A stretch of 64,000 bases of DNA from DAOUJH01 sp965116555 (lineage in GTDB: Bacteria; Chloroflexota; Dehalococcoidia; Lucifugimonadales; QGNO01): the NCBI GenBank assembly GCA_965116555.1, contig OZ220698.1:744001-808000 (forward strand), in the 5' to 3' direction. The translations under genes were made by a program, and so were the position numbers. This document shows, piece by piece, positions 7,662-16,014 of the stretch. The notes under the pieces are model-generated. The model saw only the letters and a list, made by a program, of their open reading frames with translations. It did no database searches and had not been told where the DNA came from. Each line of letters begins with the position of its first letter. The first letter of the stretch is position 1.

Positions 7662-8850
7662 AACTTCTACCAAGCAGGCATCGGAGCCGGGCCGCATAAC
7701 GCTGGGCTCGGTATTGGTACTGGGCCATGCGGTGAAGCACGTCTTCAATTCAGGCCTGTTCATCATCTTGCCGGAGTTGCAGATTCACCTGGGATTGAGC
7801 AACACGGCAATTGGCACGCTCTCTGCAATCAGGAATACGGGCAGCGGACTGGCTACCCTGCCAGCAGGGTATATGGCGGACCGCTTCAGCAGCAGATGGA
7901 GGGCAATACTTGCCGTGTCCATAACGCTTGTGGGCGTGTTCCACATGCTCATGGGCTCGGTAAGCGCCTACTGGCTGCTGGTGGTCAACGCCACCATAGC
8001 GGGAGCAGCCATCTCATTCTGGCATCCCGCGGCTATTGCGGCGCTTTCGCAGAGGTTCCCCAGAAGAAGAGGCTTTGCAATCTCTCTTCACGGCATGGGA
8101 GGCAGCATAGGAGAGGCGCTTGGCCCCCTGCTTGTGGGGTCTCTCCTCACCGTAATGCTCTGGCGCACGGTGTTACAGGGTGGAGTAGTTCCCGCCGTAA
8201 TCACAGGGGTAGTGGTCTGGCTGGTTCTCAGAGGAATGCAAGGAAGGTATACAACTTCGCTATCGTTCCGGGTTTACCTGCAATCACTGCTTGGGATGCT
8301 GCGCCAGAGAGCATTGCTCACCGTATTGATAGTTACAGCGGGGTTCAGCGCCTCCCAGGGAATAATAATGACCTTCTTACCCGCATACCTGCGGGGAGAT
8401 CTGGAATTTTCGTCGTTTGTAACCGCGGTGTTCATTTCGGGGTCGCAGGTGGTGGGCATTGGCACGCAGCCCGTCCTGGGATTCCTCTCGGACAAGTACT
8501 CACGAAAGCTGGTGATCATACCCAGCTTGACCGTTCTGGGACTGGTAACTTTGACCATTCCCTTCGCAGGTTCAGGAGCGCTGCTGTTTCTAGCGGTGCT
8601 TCTCATGGGCGCATTCTCCTTCTCCTTGATGTCCATTCTGATAGCGTCGGCAATGGACCTGGTGAGTGGAGAGATGCCTGCAACCACGGTCTCGCTGGTT
8701 TTCAGCTCCTCGGTGATATTTTCAGCGCTAGCTCCAGCGATAGCCGGTGTACTGGCCGACGAGTTCGGTCGGACATGGGTGTTCTTTCTAGCTGCTGCCG
8801 TGGTGCTAGCCACAACCGGATTCGCCGCGGTACGCAACTGGTCCAGGTAA
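7648..8850 (+). CDS. Major facilitator superfamily transporter
   Basis: The 400-aa protein has about twelve hydrophobic helices and the MFS loop signature after helix 2 (LPAGYMADRFSSRWRAILAV), repeated in the second half (LGFLSDKYSRKLVIIPSL). AAGGAG lies just before the ATG, inside the end of nnr. The N-terminus (LGHAVKHVFNSGLFIILPEL) resembles fosmidomycin-resistance/sugar-efflux type members, but the substrate cannot be read from sequence. It is the last gene of the acpS-nnr unit. Confidence 0.85.
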   Translation: MERAETSTKQASEPGRITLGSVLVLGHAVKHVFNSGLFIILPELQIHLGLSNTAIGTLSAIRNTGSGLATLPAGYMADRFSSRWRAILAVSITLVGVFHMLMGSVSAYWLLVVNATIAGAAISFWHPAAIAALSQRFPRRRGFAISLHGMGGSIGEALGPLLVGSLLTVMLWRTVLQGGVVPAVITGVVVWLVLRGMQGRYTTSLSFRVYLQSLLGMLRQRALLTVLIVTAGFSASQGIIMTFLPAYLRGDLEFSSFVTAVFISGSQVVGIGTQPVLGFLSDKYSRKLVIIPSLTVLGLVTLTIPFAGSGALLFLAVLLMGAFSFSLMSILIASAMDLVSGEMPATTVSLVFSSSVIFSALAPAIAGVLADEFGRTWVFFLAAAVVLATTGFAAVRNWSR

Positions 8851-8895
8851 TGAGAAGACCCGAAAAATTCATCTGAAATTCGTTGCGAAAAGGGG

Positions 8896-8926
8896 TTGAC
8901 AGCCTCGTTTGGCGTGATGATAGTAT
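8896..8926 (+). promoter_or_regulatory. Promoter of the 8933 small RNA
   Basis: TTGACA at 8896-8901 is followed after 19 bases by TAGTAT at 8921-8926 (or GATAGT at 17 bases). The expected transcription start, about 8933, falls exactly on the first base of the 12-bp closing stem of the RNA candidate. Confidence 0.6.
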
Positions 8927-8932
8927 GCCCTT

Positions 8933-9049
8933 GTCCTGAGTGACCAAAGTGAGAGTGCGGCAAAGGCTGGACAGTTCTCGTCGGGCAACCGAGAGGCCGA
9001 TTGGCCGGAGCCAAATCGAGCGGAAGTCACTCAGGACTCCTTCTTTTCT
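8933..9049 (+). ncRNA. Structured small RNA candidate, family not recognised
   Basis: About 105 nt are enclosed by a perfect 12-bp stem: GTCCTGAGTGAC (8933-8944) pairs with GTCACTCAGGAC (9026-9037), followed by a pyrimidine-rich tail TCCTTCTTTTCT that could end transcription. Inside are two further hairpins: TCTCG/CGAGA (8976-8980 with 8990-8994, 9-nt loop) and CGATTGGC/GCCAAATCG (8998-9005 with 9010-9018, CGGA loop, one bulged A), after a single-stranded purine-rich 5' segment. A good promoter points at its first base, and coaX appears to have its own -10 box downstream, so this looks like a stand-alone RNA rather than a leader. I checked by eye for SRP, 6S, tmRNA, RNase P, tRNA-Sec and common riboswitch cores and found none. 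Confidence 0.5.
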
Positions 9050-9112
9050 AGGCAGTCCTGCACACCGAAACCTCGCTCACAACCATGCCCATCTACCCAT
9101 TTTCGGCACGCC

Positions 9113-9121
9113 TGCTATAAT
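9113..9121 (+). promoter_or_regulatory. Extended -10 promoter of coaX
   Basis: TGCTATAAT is a perfect extended -10 element. Its start site would be near 9128, giving a leader of about 30 nt before the coaX ATG at 9159. No clear -35 is needed or seen. Confidence 0.6.
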
Positions 9122-9158
9122 GTGGCTTGAAACGGCGGCGACATCTGCGGCGACCGAT

Positions 9159-9953
9159 ATGCTACTGACAATTGACATTGGCAATACTAACTTAACCCTG
9201 GGCGTGTTCCAGGAGAAAGAGCTCAAAGCCACCTGGCGGCTTGCCACAGACCCGCGGCGAATGCCGGACGAATACGGGTTGACCATCCTCAATCTCCTTG
9301 CCGTTCAGGGCATCTCTGCAAAGGACGTTGAGGCGGTAGCCATGTGCAGCGTGGTGCCGCCCCTGACCCAGGTATTCACCGAACTCTGCGAACGGTATTT
9401 CAATGTTAGCCCCCTGATAGTCGGCGCAGGCGTGCGTACCGGCGTCAAGATCCTCTACGACAACCCGCGCGACGTGGGCGCGGATCGCATAGTGGATGCG
9501 GCGGCGGCGTTCCGATTGTACGGCGGGCCCTGCATCATTGTCGATTGCGGCACCGCTACCGTGCTGGATGCGGTGTCGGACAAGGCGGAATACCTGGGCG
9601 GCGCCATAGCCCCCGGGCTGCGTCTGTCCGCTGAGACGCTGTTCTCCAACACATCGCAGTTGCGGCGCGTCGAGTTGGAAGCGCCCAGGACGGCCATCGG
9701 CAAGAACACTACTCACGCTCTGCAAGCCGGCCTAGTGCTGGGCAACGTAGACCTCATAGAAGGGATGGTAGGGCGGTTCAAGCACGAGTTGAACAGCGGC
9801 AACTGCAAGGTGATCGGCACCGGAGGCCAGGCTCCTCTCATAGCGGCGGAATCGGGCGTGTTTGACCACGTCAACCTTGACCTGACGCTTATAGGCCTAC
9901 AGATAATCTACGAGATGAACAACGACAGGGATGGACAGGGAGAAACCCAATGA
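9159..9953 (+). CDS. coaX: Type III pantothenate kinase
   Basis: CoaX phosphorylates pantothenate in the first step of CoA synthesis and needs a monovalent cation. The frame is open from 8940, but the family start is MLLTIDIGNTNLTLGVF at 9159, giving 264 aa. The ASKHA phosphate loop (DIGNTN), the GADRIVDAAAAF segment, and CIIVDCGTATVLDAV and GGAIAPGLRLSAETLF are all present. The first 73 codons of the longer frame lie over the small RNA and promoter and are not protein. It overlaps coaBC by four bases, so two steps of CoA synthesis are coupled. Confidence 0.94.
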   Translation: MLLTIDIGNTNLTLGVFQEKELKATWRLATDPRRMPDEYGLTILNLLAVQGISAKDVEAVAMCSVVPPLTQVFTELCERYFNVSPLIVGAGVRTGVKILYDNPRDVGADRIVDAAAAFRLYGGPCIIVDCGTATVLDAVSDKAEYLGGAIAPGLRLSAETLFSNTSQLRRVELEAPRTAIGKNTTHALQAGLVLGNVDLIEGMVGRFKHELNSGNCKVIGTGGQAPLIAAESGVFDHVNLDLTLIGLQIIYEMNNDRDGQGETQ

Positions 9954-11164
9954 ACTCTCCTTTTCAAGATAAGGCCGTAGTGCTGGGTGTCACGGGAAGC
10001 ATAGCCTGTTACAAGGCCGTGGACCTGTGCAGCAAGCTGGTGCAGGCAGGGGCAAAGGTCGACGTCATCTTGACCAGGTCGGCACAGGAATTCGTCAGCC
10101 CGCTGACTTTCCGCAGCATCAGTCACAGAGCGGTTGTCACGGAGCTGTTCGACGCGGAATCCGAACTGAGCGTGGAACACGTGGCGCTGGCGGAGCGCGC
10201 CGAAGTGGTTGTGGTGGCGCCCGCCACGGCGAATACGATAGCAAAAATGGCCCTTGGCCTGGCCGACGATGCTCTTTCAGCTACGGTTCTTGCCACTAGG
10301 GCACCGCTAGTGATTGCTCCGGCAATGGACGGCAACATGTTCCACAATCCTGCCGTGCAGGAGAACCTATCCAAGCTGAAGGACCGTGGAGCCGCCATAG
10401 TGGGCCCCGCCGAAGGGAGGCTGGCCTCCGGGCTGATAGGGAAGGGGCGTTTGGCGGAAGTACCGGAGATTCTGGGCCGCATAGCGGCTGTCCTCGGCGA
10501 AAAGGGCGACCTGGCGGGACGGCGAGTTGTAGTCACCGCGGGAGGCACTCGCGAAGCCATAGACCCCGTGCGCGTGTTGACCAACCGCTCGTCTGGAAAG
10601 ATGGGCTACGCCATTGCCGAAGCAGCCCGCGATAGGGGCGCGCTTCCGTTGCTCATAACCGCTCCCACGGGACTGCCTGATCCCGCGGCCGTGGAAGTGC
10701 AGCACGTTGAGAGCGCACAGGATATGTGCGACGCGGTAATCAGCGCCTGCGGAAGCTCGGACGTTGTTATCATGGCAGCCGCCGTGGCCGATTATCGTGC
10801 CGCTTCGCCTGCTGAGCAGAAGATCAAGAAAGGCGCGGCGGAGAGTTCGTCCATTCAGCTAACGCGGAACCCCGACATCCTGGCCGAGGTGAGAGGCGTC
10901 AAGGTGAAGGTGGGTTTTGCCGCCGAGACCGAAGACCTGCTCAGCAACGCCAGAAGCAAGCTGCAGTCCAAGGGAGCCGACCTATTCGTGGCGAACGACG
11001 TATCGGAAGAGCAGGGCATCTTTGGTTCGGACACCAACAAGGTCGCGATTCTGGACGCGGCCGGTGGAGTGGAAGACCTGCCCCGGATGGCCAAGTACCA
11101 GGTTGCGCACCGCATCCTGGATAGGGTAGTGGAACTGCTTAAGGAGAAGGGTCCGCAGGCTTGA
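9950..11164 (+). CDS. coaBC: Bifunctional phosphopantothenoylcysteine decarboxylase/synthase
   Basis: CoaBC joins cysteine to 4'-phosphopantothenate (CoaB, using CTP) and decarboxylates the product (CoaC, using FMN). Residues 1-185 are the flavoprotein CoaC (VTGSIACYKAVDL; VVVAPATANTIAKMALGLAD; APAMDGNMFHNPAVQ) and the rest CoaB (RRVVVTAGGTREAIDPVRVL; NRSSGKMGYAIAEAA; MAAAVADYRA; EQKIKK; LTRNPDIL). The length of 404 aa is normal. It follows coaX with an ATGA overlap. Its last 26 bases overlap the end of the convergent RpiB-like gene. Confidence 0.95.
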   Translation: MNSPFQDKAVVLGVTGSIACYKAVDLCSKLVQAGAKVDVILTRSAQEFVSPLTFRSISHRAVVTELFDAESELSVEHVALAERAEVVVVAPATANTIAKMALGLADDALSATVLATRAPLVIAPAMDGNMFHNPAVQENLSKLKDRGAAIVGPAEGRLASGLIGKGRLAEVPEILGRIAAVLGEKGDLAGRRVVVTAGGTREAIDPVRVLTNRSSGKMGYAIAEAARDRGALPLLITAPTGLPDPAAVEVQHVESAQDMCDAVISACGSSDVVIMAAAVADYRAASPAEQKIKKGAAESSSIQLTRNPDILAEVRGVKVKVGFAAETEDLLSNARSKLQSKGADLFVANDVSEEQGIFGSDTNKVAILDAAGGVEDLPRMAKYQVAHRILDRVVELLKEKGPQA

Positions 11165-11612
11165 GGTTGGCTGCTTCCACAGCCTTTACTTTGTTGAGAC
11201 GCCGCTCATGGCGCTCTTCCGCGGAATAGCTGGCACCGAGGAAGGCGTCCAAAAGTTCCCTGGCCAGCTCCATGCCCACAATGCGAGAACCTATGGCCAG
11301 CACGTTCATATCATCGTGCTCCACGCCCTGATGCGCGGAATAGGTATCGTGACAGACCGCGGCGCGCACCCCGAATACCTTGTTCGCCGTGATACAAGCG
11401 CCTACACCGCTGCCGCACACCACAATGCCTCGCTCAACCTCGCCTGAAGCCACAGCGCGGGCCACCGGCTCTACGTAGTCGGGGTAATCGTCGCTGGGGT
11501 CATGGTGATAAGCGCCCTTATCCACCACTTCATGACCTCCATTCTGGAGATGAGCTATGATCTCCTCTTTCCAGAGGAACCCCCAGTGGTCCATGCCTAC
11601 GGCGACACGCAT
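11139..11612 (-). CDS. rpiB: RpiB/LacA/LacB-family sugar-phosphate isomerase
   Basis: The 157-aa protein has the RpiB pattern: an N-terminal strand with a DH pair (VAVGMDHWGFLWKEEI), YPDYVEPVARAVASGEV, the catalytic Cys in VVCGSGVGACITANKV, and RAAVCHDTYSAHQGVEHDDMNV. Family members interconvert ribose-5-phosphate and ribulose-5-phosphate, or isomerise other aldose phosphates; the substituted G-S-G-V-G-A loop and GMDHWG start leave the exact substrate open. It stands alone, convergent with coaBC and divergent from the ThDP enzyme. Confidence 0.85.
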   Translation of the reverse strand: MRVAVGMDHWGFLWKEEIIAHLQNGGHEVVDKGAYHHDPSDDYPDYVEPVARAVASGEVERGIVVCGSGVGACITANKVFGVRAAVCHDTYSAHQGVEHDDMNVLAIGSRIVGMELARELLDAFLGASYSAEERHERRLNKVKAVEAANLKPADPSP

Positions 11613-11678
11613 GATTCTCTCCCGTCGCTTGCAATGTTCCTAGCATTCTGTGCCACTTGCCGCCGCTAGTCAACTGCG

Positions 11679-11707
11679 TTGACTGGACTACAGCCTTCCT
11701 ATAGTCT
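11679..11707 (+). promoter_or_regulatory. Possible promoter of the ThDP-enzyme gene
   Basis: TTGACT (11679-11684) is followed after 17 bases by TAGTCT, or after 15 by TATAGT. It lies in the short divergent region in front of the ATG at 11736. Confidence 0.35.
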
Positions 11708-11735
11708 CACCACTATATGTAGCCTGGAGGCACCG

Positions 11736-13382
11736 ATGAAAGGCGTTGTAGCCATTGCCAATATCCTGAAGATGGAAGGTGTGGAGTACCTGTTCTGCTT
11801 TCCATCCAATCCTCTCATAGATGAAGCGGCGCGAGCAGGCATCAGGCCCATTCTGGCCAGAACGGAGCGCGGTGCGGTCAACATGGCCGACGGCTATTCC
11901 AGGGTCGCGGGCGGAGGAGCCATTGGAGTAGTGGCCACTCAGTACGGGCCTGGAATAGAGAACGCCTTTGGCGGCATTGCCCACGCCTACGCGGATTCGA
12001 TACCAATCCTGGTGCTGCCCAGCGGTCCGGATCGCGGGCGGGCCAGCGTAAACCCGACCTTCAGCGCGGTGACCAACTACCAGAGCGTCACCAAGTGGAC
12101 GGCCGAGCTCAACATGGCCAGCCGCATTCCTGAGATGATGCGGTACGCCTTCAAGTATCTGCGGACGGGGCGGTCCGGCCCGGTAGTGCTGGAGGTGCCC
12201 ACGGACGTTTATACCGAGGAGATAAGCGAAGAGGAGTTCGACTACAGACCAGTCGGAGGCCACCAAAGCGCCGGCGATCCCAAGGACGTGGCCGACGTGG
12301 TGCGGGCGCTGCTCAAAGCGAAAACGCCGGTAATACACGTAGGGCAGGGGGTAGTGGAAACCGGCGCGTGGGATGAGCTGCGCGAGTTTGCCGAGCTGGT
12401 CATGGCGCCGGTAATGACGATAACCACGGGCAAGAGCGCCTTCCCCGAAGACCATCCGCTGTCGATTGGCAACGGAGCCTCTACGGCAACCGGCATGGTG
12501 GACACCTTCCTGGAGAAGGCGGACCTTGTGTTGGGCATAGGCTCGACGTTCTACGCCTCGCTCATGGCGTGCCCGGTGCCTGGGGGCAAGATCATGATCC
12601 AGTGCACCAACGATCAGCGCGACCTCAACAATGAGCATGCCCTGGACTACGCCATCCTGGGCAGCCCCAAGCTGGTGCTTGGCCAGTTGATTGAAGAGGT
12701 GAAGAGGCAGGCCAAGGCAGGCAGCAGAAGCGATAGAAGCAAGGTTGTGGACGAAATCAAAGTTGCAAAGCAACGCTGGCTCAGCGAGTGGATGCCCAAG
12801 CTCACCTCGGAAGAGACGCCGATGAATCCCTACCGCGTCATCTGGGAATTGGACCAGACGCTGGACAAAGCCAGCACCATCATGACCCACGATTCGGGGA
12901 ATCCCCGCGACCAGATAACGCCGTTCTATGAGACCACGCATCCTTTGGGATACATGGGTTGGGGCAACTCCACCCAGCTTGGCTACTCCCTGGGCATATC
13001 GATAGGCGCCAAGCTGGCCGCGCCGGAGAAGACGGTGGTGCATCTAATGGGCGACGCCGCCATAGGGATGGCCGGACTTGATTTCGAAAGCGCCGTAAGA
13101 GCCGGTGCGCCCGTGATCACCGTTGTGCTAAACAACGGCCTCATGGGAGGCTACGGAGACAGGATGCCCGCCGCCAAGGACAGGTACGGTACGCACCTGC
13201 TGGGCGGCGACTACACAAAGTTCGCCGAGTCCATGGGCCTATACTCGGAACGAGTGGAGAAGCCGACAGAGATCAGGCCTGCAATCCAACGGGCGTTGAA
13301 CGCTACCGGACAGGGCCAACCCGCTCTATTGGAGATGATGACCAAAGAGGAACCGGCGTTCTCCAGAGTGAGCTGGGCGTAG
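11736..13382 (+). CDS. Thiamine-diphosphate-dependent enzyme, acetolactate-synthase-like
   Basis: I chose the ATG at 11736, six bases after GGAGG; the longer frame from 11679 covers the promoter. The 548-aa product has the three domains of the ThDP decarboxylase superfamily: the Pyr domain with the cofactor-activating Glu (RTERGAVNMADGYSR), the central FAD/NAD-like domain, and the PP domain with the metal motif GDAAIGMAGLDFESAV ending in VVLNNG. A sulfoacetaldehyde acetyltransferase, benzoylformate decarboxylase-like or acetolactate synthase-like reaction is possible. There is no regulatory subunit (ilvN) or branched-chain gene nearby, so a biosynthetic IlvB role is unlikely. Confidence 0.82.
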   Translation: MKGVVAIANILKMEGVEYLFCFPSNPLIDEAARAGIRPILARTERGAVNMADGYSRVAGGGAIGVVATQYGPGIENAFGGIAHAYADSIPILVLPSGPDRGRASVNPTFSAVTNYQSVTKWTAELNMASRIPEMMRYAFKYLRTGRSGPVVLEVPTDVYTEEISEEEFDYRPVGGHQSAGDPKDVADVVRALLKAKTPVIHVGQGVVETGAWDELREFAELVMAPVMTITTGKSAFPEDHPLSIGNGASTATGMVDTFLEKADLVLGIGSTFYASLMACPVPGGKIMIQCTNDQRDLNNEHALDYAILGSPKLVLGQLIEEVKRQAKAGSRSDRSKVVDEIKVAKQRWLSEWMPKLTSEETPMNPYRVIWELDQTLDKASTIMTHDSGNPRDQITPFYETTHPLGYMGWGNSTQLGYSLGISIGAKLAAPEKTVVHLMGDAAIGMAGLDFESAVRAGAPVITVVLNNGLMGGYGDRMPAAKDRYGTHLLGGDYTKFAESMGLYSERVEKPTEIRPAIQRALNATGQGQPALLEMMTKEEPAFSRVSWA

Positions 13383-13425
13383 ACAACTGTTATTCTGATG
13401 CGTGAACGTCGTATGCCGCGCAACC

Positions 13426-13453
13426 GTAGGGGCAATTCGCGAACCGCCCCTAC
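13426..13453. repeat. Palindromic intergenic element
   Basis: GTAGGGGC and GCCCCTAC flank a core containing the palindrome TTCGCGAA. It sits between two convergent genes (ThDP enzyme and dinB), so it could act as a bidirectional terminator. Elements with GTAGGGGC arms are often dispersed repeats in bacterial genomes. Confidence 0.55.
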
Positions 13454-13478
13454 AAATCATTTGCGTCCGCTTGCCCAG

Positions 13479-14531
13479 CTACAGCAGGGAAAGCTGATCG
13501 CTTTCGGTGAAGTTGGATACGCCGACTCCCAATAGACGGAACTTCCTATCGGGCGCCATCTCCTTGTCCATCAAATACATGGCCGCTTGTCGTATGTCTC
13601 CAGGCTCACTCATCGGCGAGGGCAGAGTCAGCGATCTGGTGAAGGTGGTAAAGTCGGCCAAACGCAGCTTCACGGTTATCGTTTTGCCCTTGAGGTCCGA
13701 CTTCTGCAAGCGGCTGGCAACGCGCTGACAGAGGCGCGAGATGTGTTCCGCAAGCTCATCCGGGTCGGACGTGTCGGCGCTGAAAGTGCTCTCAGCGCTG
13801 ATCGACTTGACGTCGTGCTCGGTGACAACGGGGAAGAGGTCTTCGCCCCTGGCCATGGTCAGCAGCACCGGCCCTCTCTTGCCAAAGGCCTCCCTGGCCC
13901 ACTGCTCCGTTTGCCTGGCAAGGTCTCCTATGGTGGCTATGCCTTTTTCAGTCAGGCGGCGTTCGCTGCTGGGACCTATGCCCGGCAGTTTAAGCACCGG
14001 TAGGGGGGCCAGAAAATCGCGCTCCCGGCCAGGTTCCACTATCACCAAGCCATCGGGCTTTTCCAAGTCTGAGGCTATCTTGGACACCGTCTTGGAAGTG
14101 GAGCATCCCACGGAAATGGTAAGGCCGGTCTTTCCTTTGACCTGTATCTTCAGCAACCGTGCTATCTCTGACGGCGGAATGCCGTGTCCCACAACATTGC
14201 TGACGTCCAGGTAGGCCTCGTCCATGGACATAGGTTCTACCAACGGCGTAATCGAGCGAAATACGGTCATCACTTCACCGGAAACTTCGCCGTATCTATC
14301 AAAGCGGGGCGAGACGCGGATAGCCTGCGGGCATAGACGTAAAGCCCTTCCCATTGGCATGGCGGAACGGACGCCGTACTCTCTTGCCTCGTAGGAACAG
14401 GAAGCGACGACGCCTCGACCGGAGGGGCTTCCGCCCACGACTACCGGTTTGCCCCGCAACTCAGGGCGGTCCATCTGCTCCACTGAGGCGTAGAAAGCAT
14501 CCAGATCAGCGTGAATAATGCATCTGCTCAT
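13479..14531 (-). CDS. dinB: DNA polymerase IV (Y-family translesion polymerase)
   Basis: DinB copies past damaged bases. The start at ATG 14531 (MSRCIIHADLDAFYASVE) gives 350 aa; the longer frame to 14615 is within the neighbouring MFS gene. Catalytic carboxylates are visible in HADLDAFYASVE and PMSMDEAYLDVS, the helix-hairpin-helix thumb in LPVLKLPGIGPSSERRL, and the little-finger domain after residue 240. The C-terminus QLSLL fits the beta-clamp-binding motif. It overlaps the upstream MFS gene by four bases (ATGA). No LexA-like operator was recognised. Confidence 0.94.
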   Translation of the reverse strand: MSRCIIHADLDAFYASVEQMDRPELRGKPVVVGGSPSGRGVVASCSYEAREYGVRSAMPMGRALRLCPQAIRVSPRFDRYGEVSGEVMTVFRSITPLVEPMSMDEAYLDVSNVVGHGIPPSEIARLLKIQVKGKTGLTISVGCSTSKTVSKIASDLEKPDGLVIVEPGRERDFLAPLPVLKLPGIGPSSERRLTEKGIATIGDLARQTEQWAREAFGKRGPVLLTMARGEDLFPVVTEHDVKSISAESTFSADTSDPDELAEHISRLCQRVASRLQKSDLKGKTITVKLRLADFTTFTRSLTLPSPMSEPGDIRQAAMYLMDKEMAPDRKFRLLGVGVSNFTESDQLSLL

Positions 14532-15898
14532 TGCAAACGGTGAACCGAAGGGATGAATAGGTAGTAGACAAGCGTCACAGGCAAGAGCAGCAGCGCGGAA
14601 CCGGCCACCGCCCATTGAATGCCGATGGTCTCCGCCAGCGCCGCTACGGCGAACACGACAACGTTACTCACGCCTATCTCCATCATATAAAAGGACATGA
14701 CGCGCCCTCTGTGCTCGTTGTCTACGCTGTGCTGCACCAGCCCGTTGCTCAGCGCCATGCGCGCCGACTGTCCCAGTCCTATGCCTATGCATATCAGCAA
14801 GGCAAGCTCGAACGAACTTGTGAAGGCGTACAGAGCAAGCAGCAATCCAAGGGAAGGCGTGCTCCAAAGGAAGATGGCCCCGCGGTTCCTGTTTCGCATG
14901 GATGCCACGAGCAGCGAACCAACAAGGGAACCCACGCCGGAGATGCTCATCAGCAGTCCAAGACGGAAGCTGGAGTCGGTGAACAGCCGAGGTAGGTCGC
15001 TCAGCAGTCCGCCAATCAGCGGCAGGGATGTAACCCAAGCGTAGCTGCCCGGCGCAACTATCTGTATGTCTTTGGCAAAGGCGGGCATCAACGGCATGAT
15101 GGGCATTGAAAGAGAGACACTCAACATGGTCAACGTGAGCAACGCAAGCACCAAGTTGTTGTTCTTCACGTACCGCAACCCCTCCACCAAGTCTGCCCAT
15201 GCGCCTCTACGGCCTGTAAATGTGCTAGTGGCTGGGAGCATGGCTATCAGAGCGATGGCCACAACGTACATTCCGGTCATGGCAAGGTAGACGGTCTGCA
15301 CGCCAAACAAGGCTATGAGCAATCCCGCAGCTCCGGGGGCGGCCAGCCTGTTGATGTTCATGCCCGCCGCATTCAACGCCACAGCGTTCATCAAGCGCCG
15401 CGTGCCCACAAGTTCAGGGATTATGGCCTGCCGGGAGGGCATCATGAAGCCCATGATCACTCCGTGCACGGCAGAGGTCGCTATCAGAAAGCCCACCCCT
15501 CTGCCATGTTCCAGACTAATAGTCCCCACGAATATGGCTACGGCCACGCTGAGCGCCACTCCGGCCGAAGCCGCCTGGCCCACTAGAAGTATCCTCTTCT
15601 TCTGCATCCTGTCCGCAATGACACCCCCAAACAGGGAGAGCAGAAGCATGGGCCCGGCGTTTGCCAGCATCATCAAGCCCAGCATCACGTACTGGTTGGT
15701 CAGCTCGTAGACCAGCCAGGCGCGGGCCACCATCTGCATATTCATGGCGGCCATCTGGCCCATCATTCCGCCCCAGTACCAGCGGTAAGCGGATACCTGG
15801 AACGATTCGAAGGTGCGTCTGCGCCACCACTGCTTCTTAGGCGGGACGGATGCGTCCAAGGATTCGGATTTCGTCGTTTTGTCTGGAATCGAACTCAT
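14528..15898 (-). CDS. MFS exporter of the MFS_3 (EntS-like) type
   Basis: The 456-aa protein has twelve predicted helices after a charged 35-residue N-terminus. The start RRRTFESFQVSAYRWYWGG and the loop FGGVIADRMQKKRILLVGQ are typical of the MFS_3 group, which exports siderophores, macrolides and similar compounds. In the second half the loop NEHRGRVMSFYMMEIG is also characteristic. It is translationally coupled to dinB by an ATGA overlap; the functional link is unclear. A second member of the group lies at 47.5 kb. Confidence 0.85.
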   Translation of the reverse strand: MSSIPDKTTKSESLDASVPPKKQWWRRRTFESFQVSAYRWYWGGMMGQMAAMNMQMVARAWLVYELTNQYVMLGLMMLANAGPMLLLSLFGGVIADRMQKKRILLVGQAASAGVALSVAVAIFVGTISLEHGRGVGFLIATSAVHGVIMGFMMPSRQAIIPELVGTRRLMNAVALNAAGMNINRLAAPGAAGLLIALFGVQTVYLAMTGMYVVAIALIAMLPATSTFTGRRGAWADLVEGLRYVKNNNLVLALLTLTMLSVSLSMPIMPLMPAFAKDIQIVAPGSYAWVTSLPLIGGLLSDLPRLFTDSSFRLGLLMSISGVGSLVGSLLVASMRNRNRGAIFLWSTPSLGLLLALYAFTSSFELALLICIGIGLGQSARMALSNGLVQHSVDNEHRGRVMSFYMMEIGVSNVVVFAVAALAETIGIQWAVAGSALLLLPVTLVYYLFIPSVHRLQ

Positions 15899-15925
15899 GG
15901 ATTAGGGCCAGCCGGGGCGTGTAGA

Positions 15926-15978
15926 TTAGAATGCTAATGCGAACGCCTGAAGGGGCAACCAGCCAAAGGGCATTCTAG
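15926..15978. other. Inverted repeat in the MFS/SDR divergent region
   Basis: TTAGAATGC (15926-15934) and GCATTCTAG (15970-15978) match in 8 of 9 positions as an inverted repeat with a 35-base spacer, between the two divergent starts. It could be a pair of operator half-sites; no regulator gene is adjacent. Confidence 0.25.
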
Positions 15979-16014
15979 TCCCAATCAAGAAGCATAACAA
16001 CAAGGAGTAGTCAC

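Noticed and set aside
8933..9037. tRNA-Sec, SRP RNA or riboswitch as identity of the small RNA
   Set aside because: No T-arm, no SRP domain IV consensus and no known aptamer core is visible; a CoA-pathway leader is unlikely because coaX has its own -10 box.
8940..9158. N-terminal extension of CoaX from GTG 8940
   Set aside because: It would run through the small RNA, its tail and the extended -10 box; the family start is at 9159.
11688..13043. A 451-codon open frame on the minus strand
   Set aside because: It lies wholly antisense to the ThDP-enzyme gene; its product has no domain pattern and is rich in His/Arg as expected of a shadow frame.
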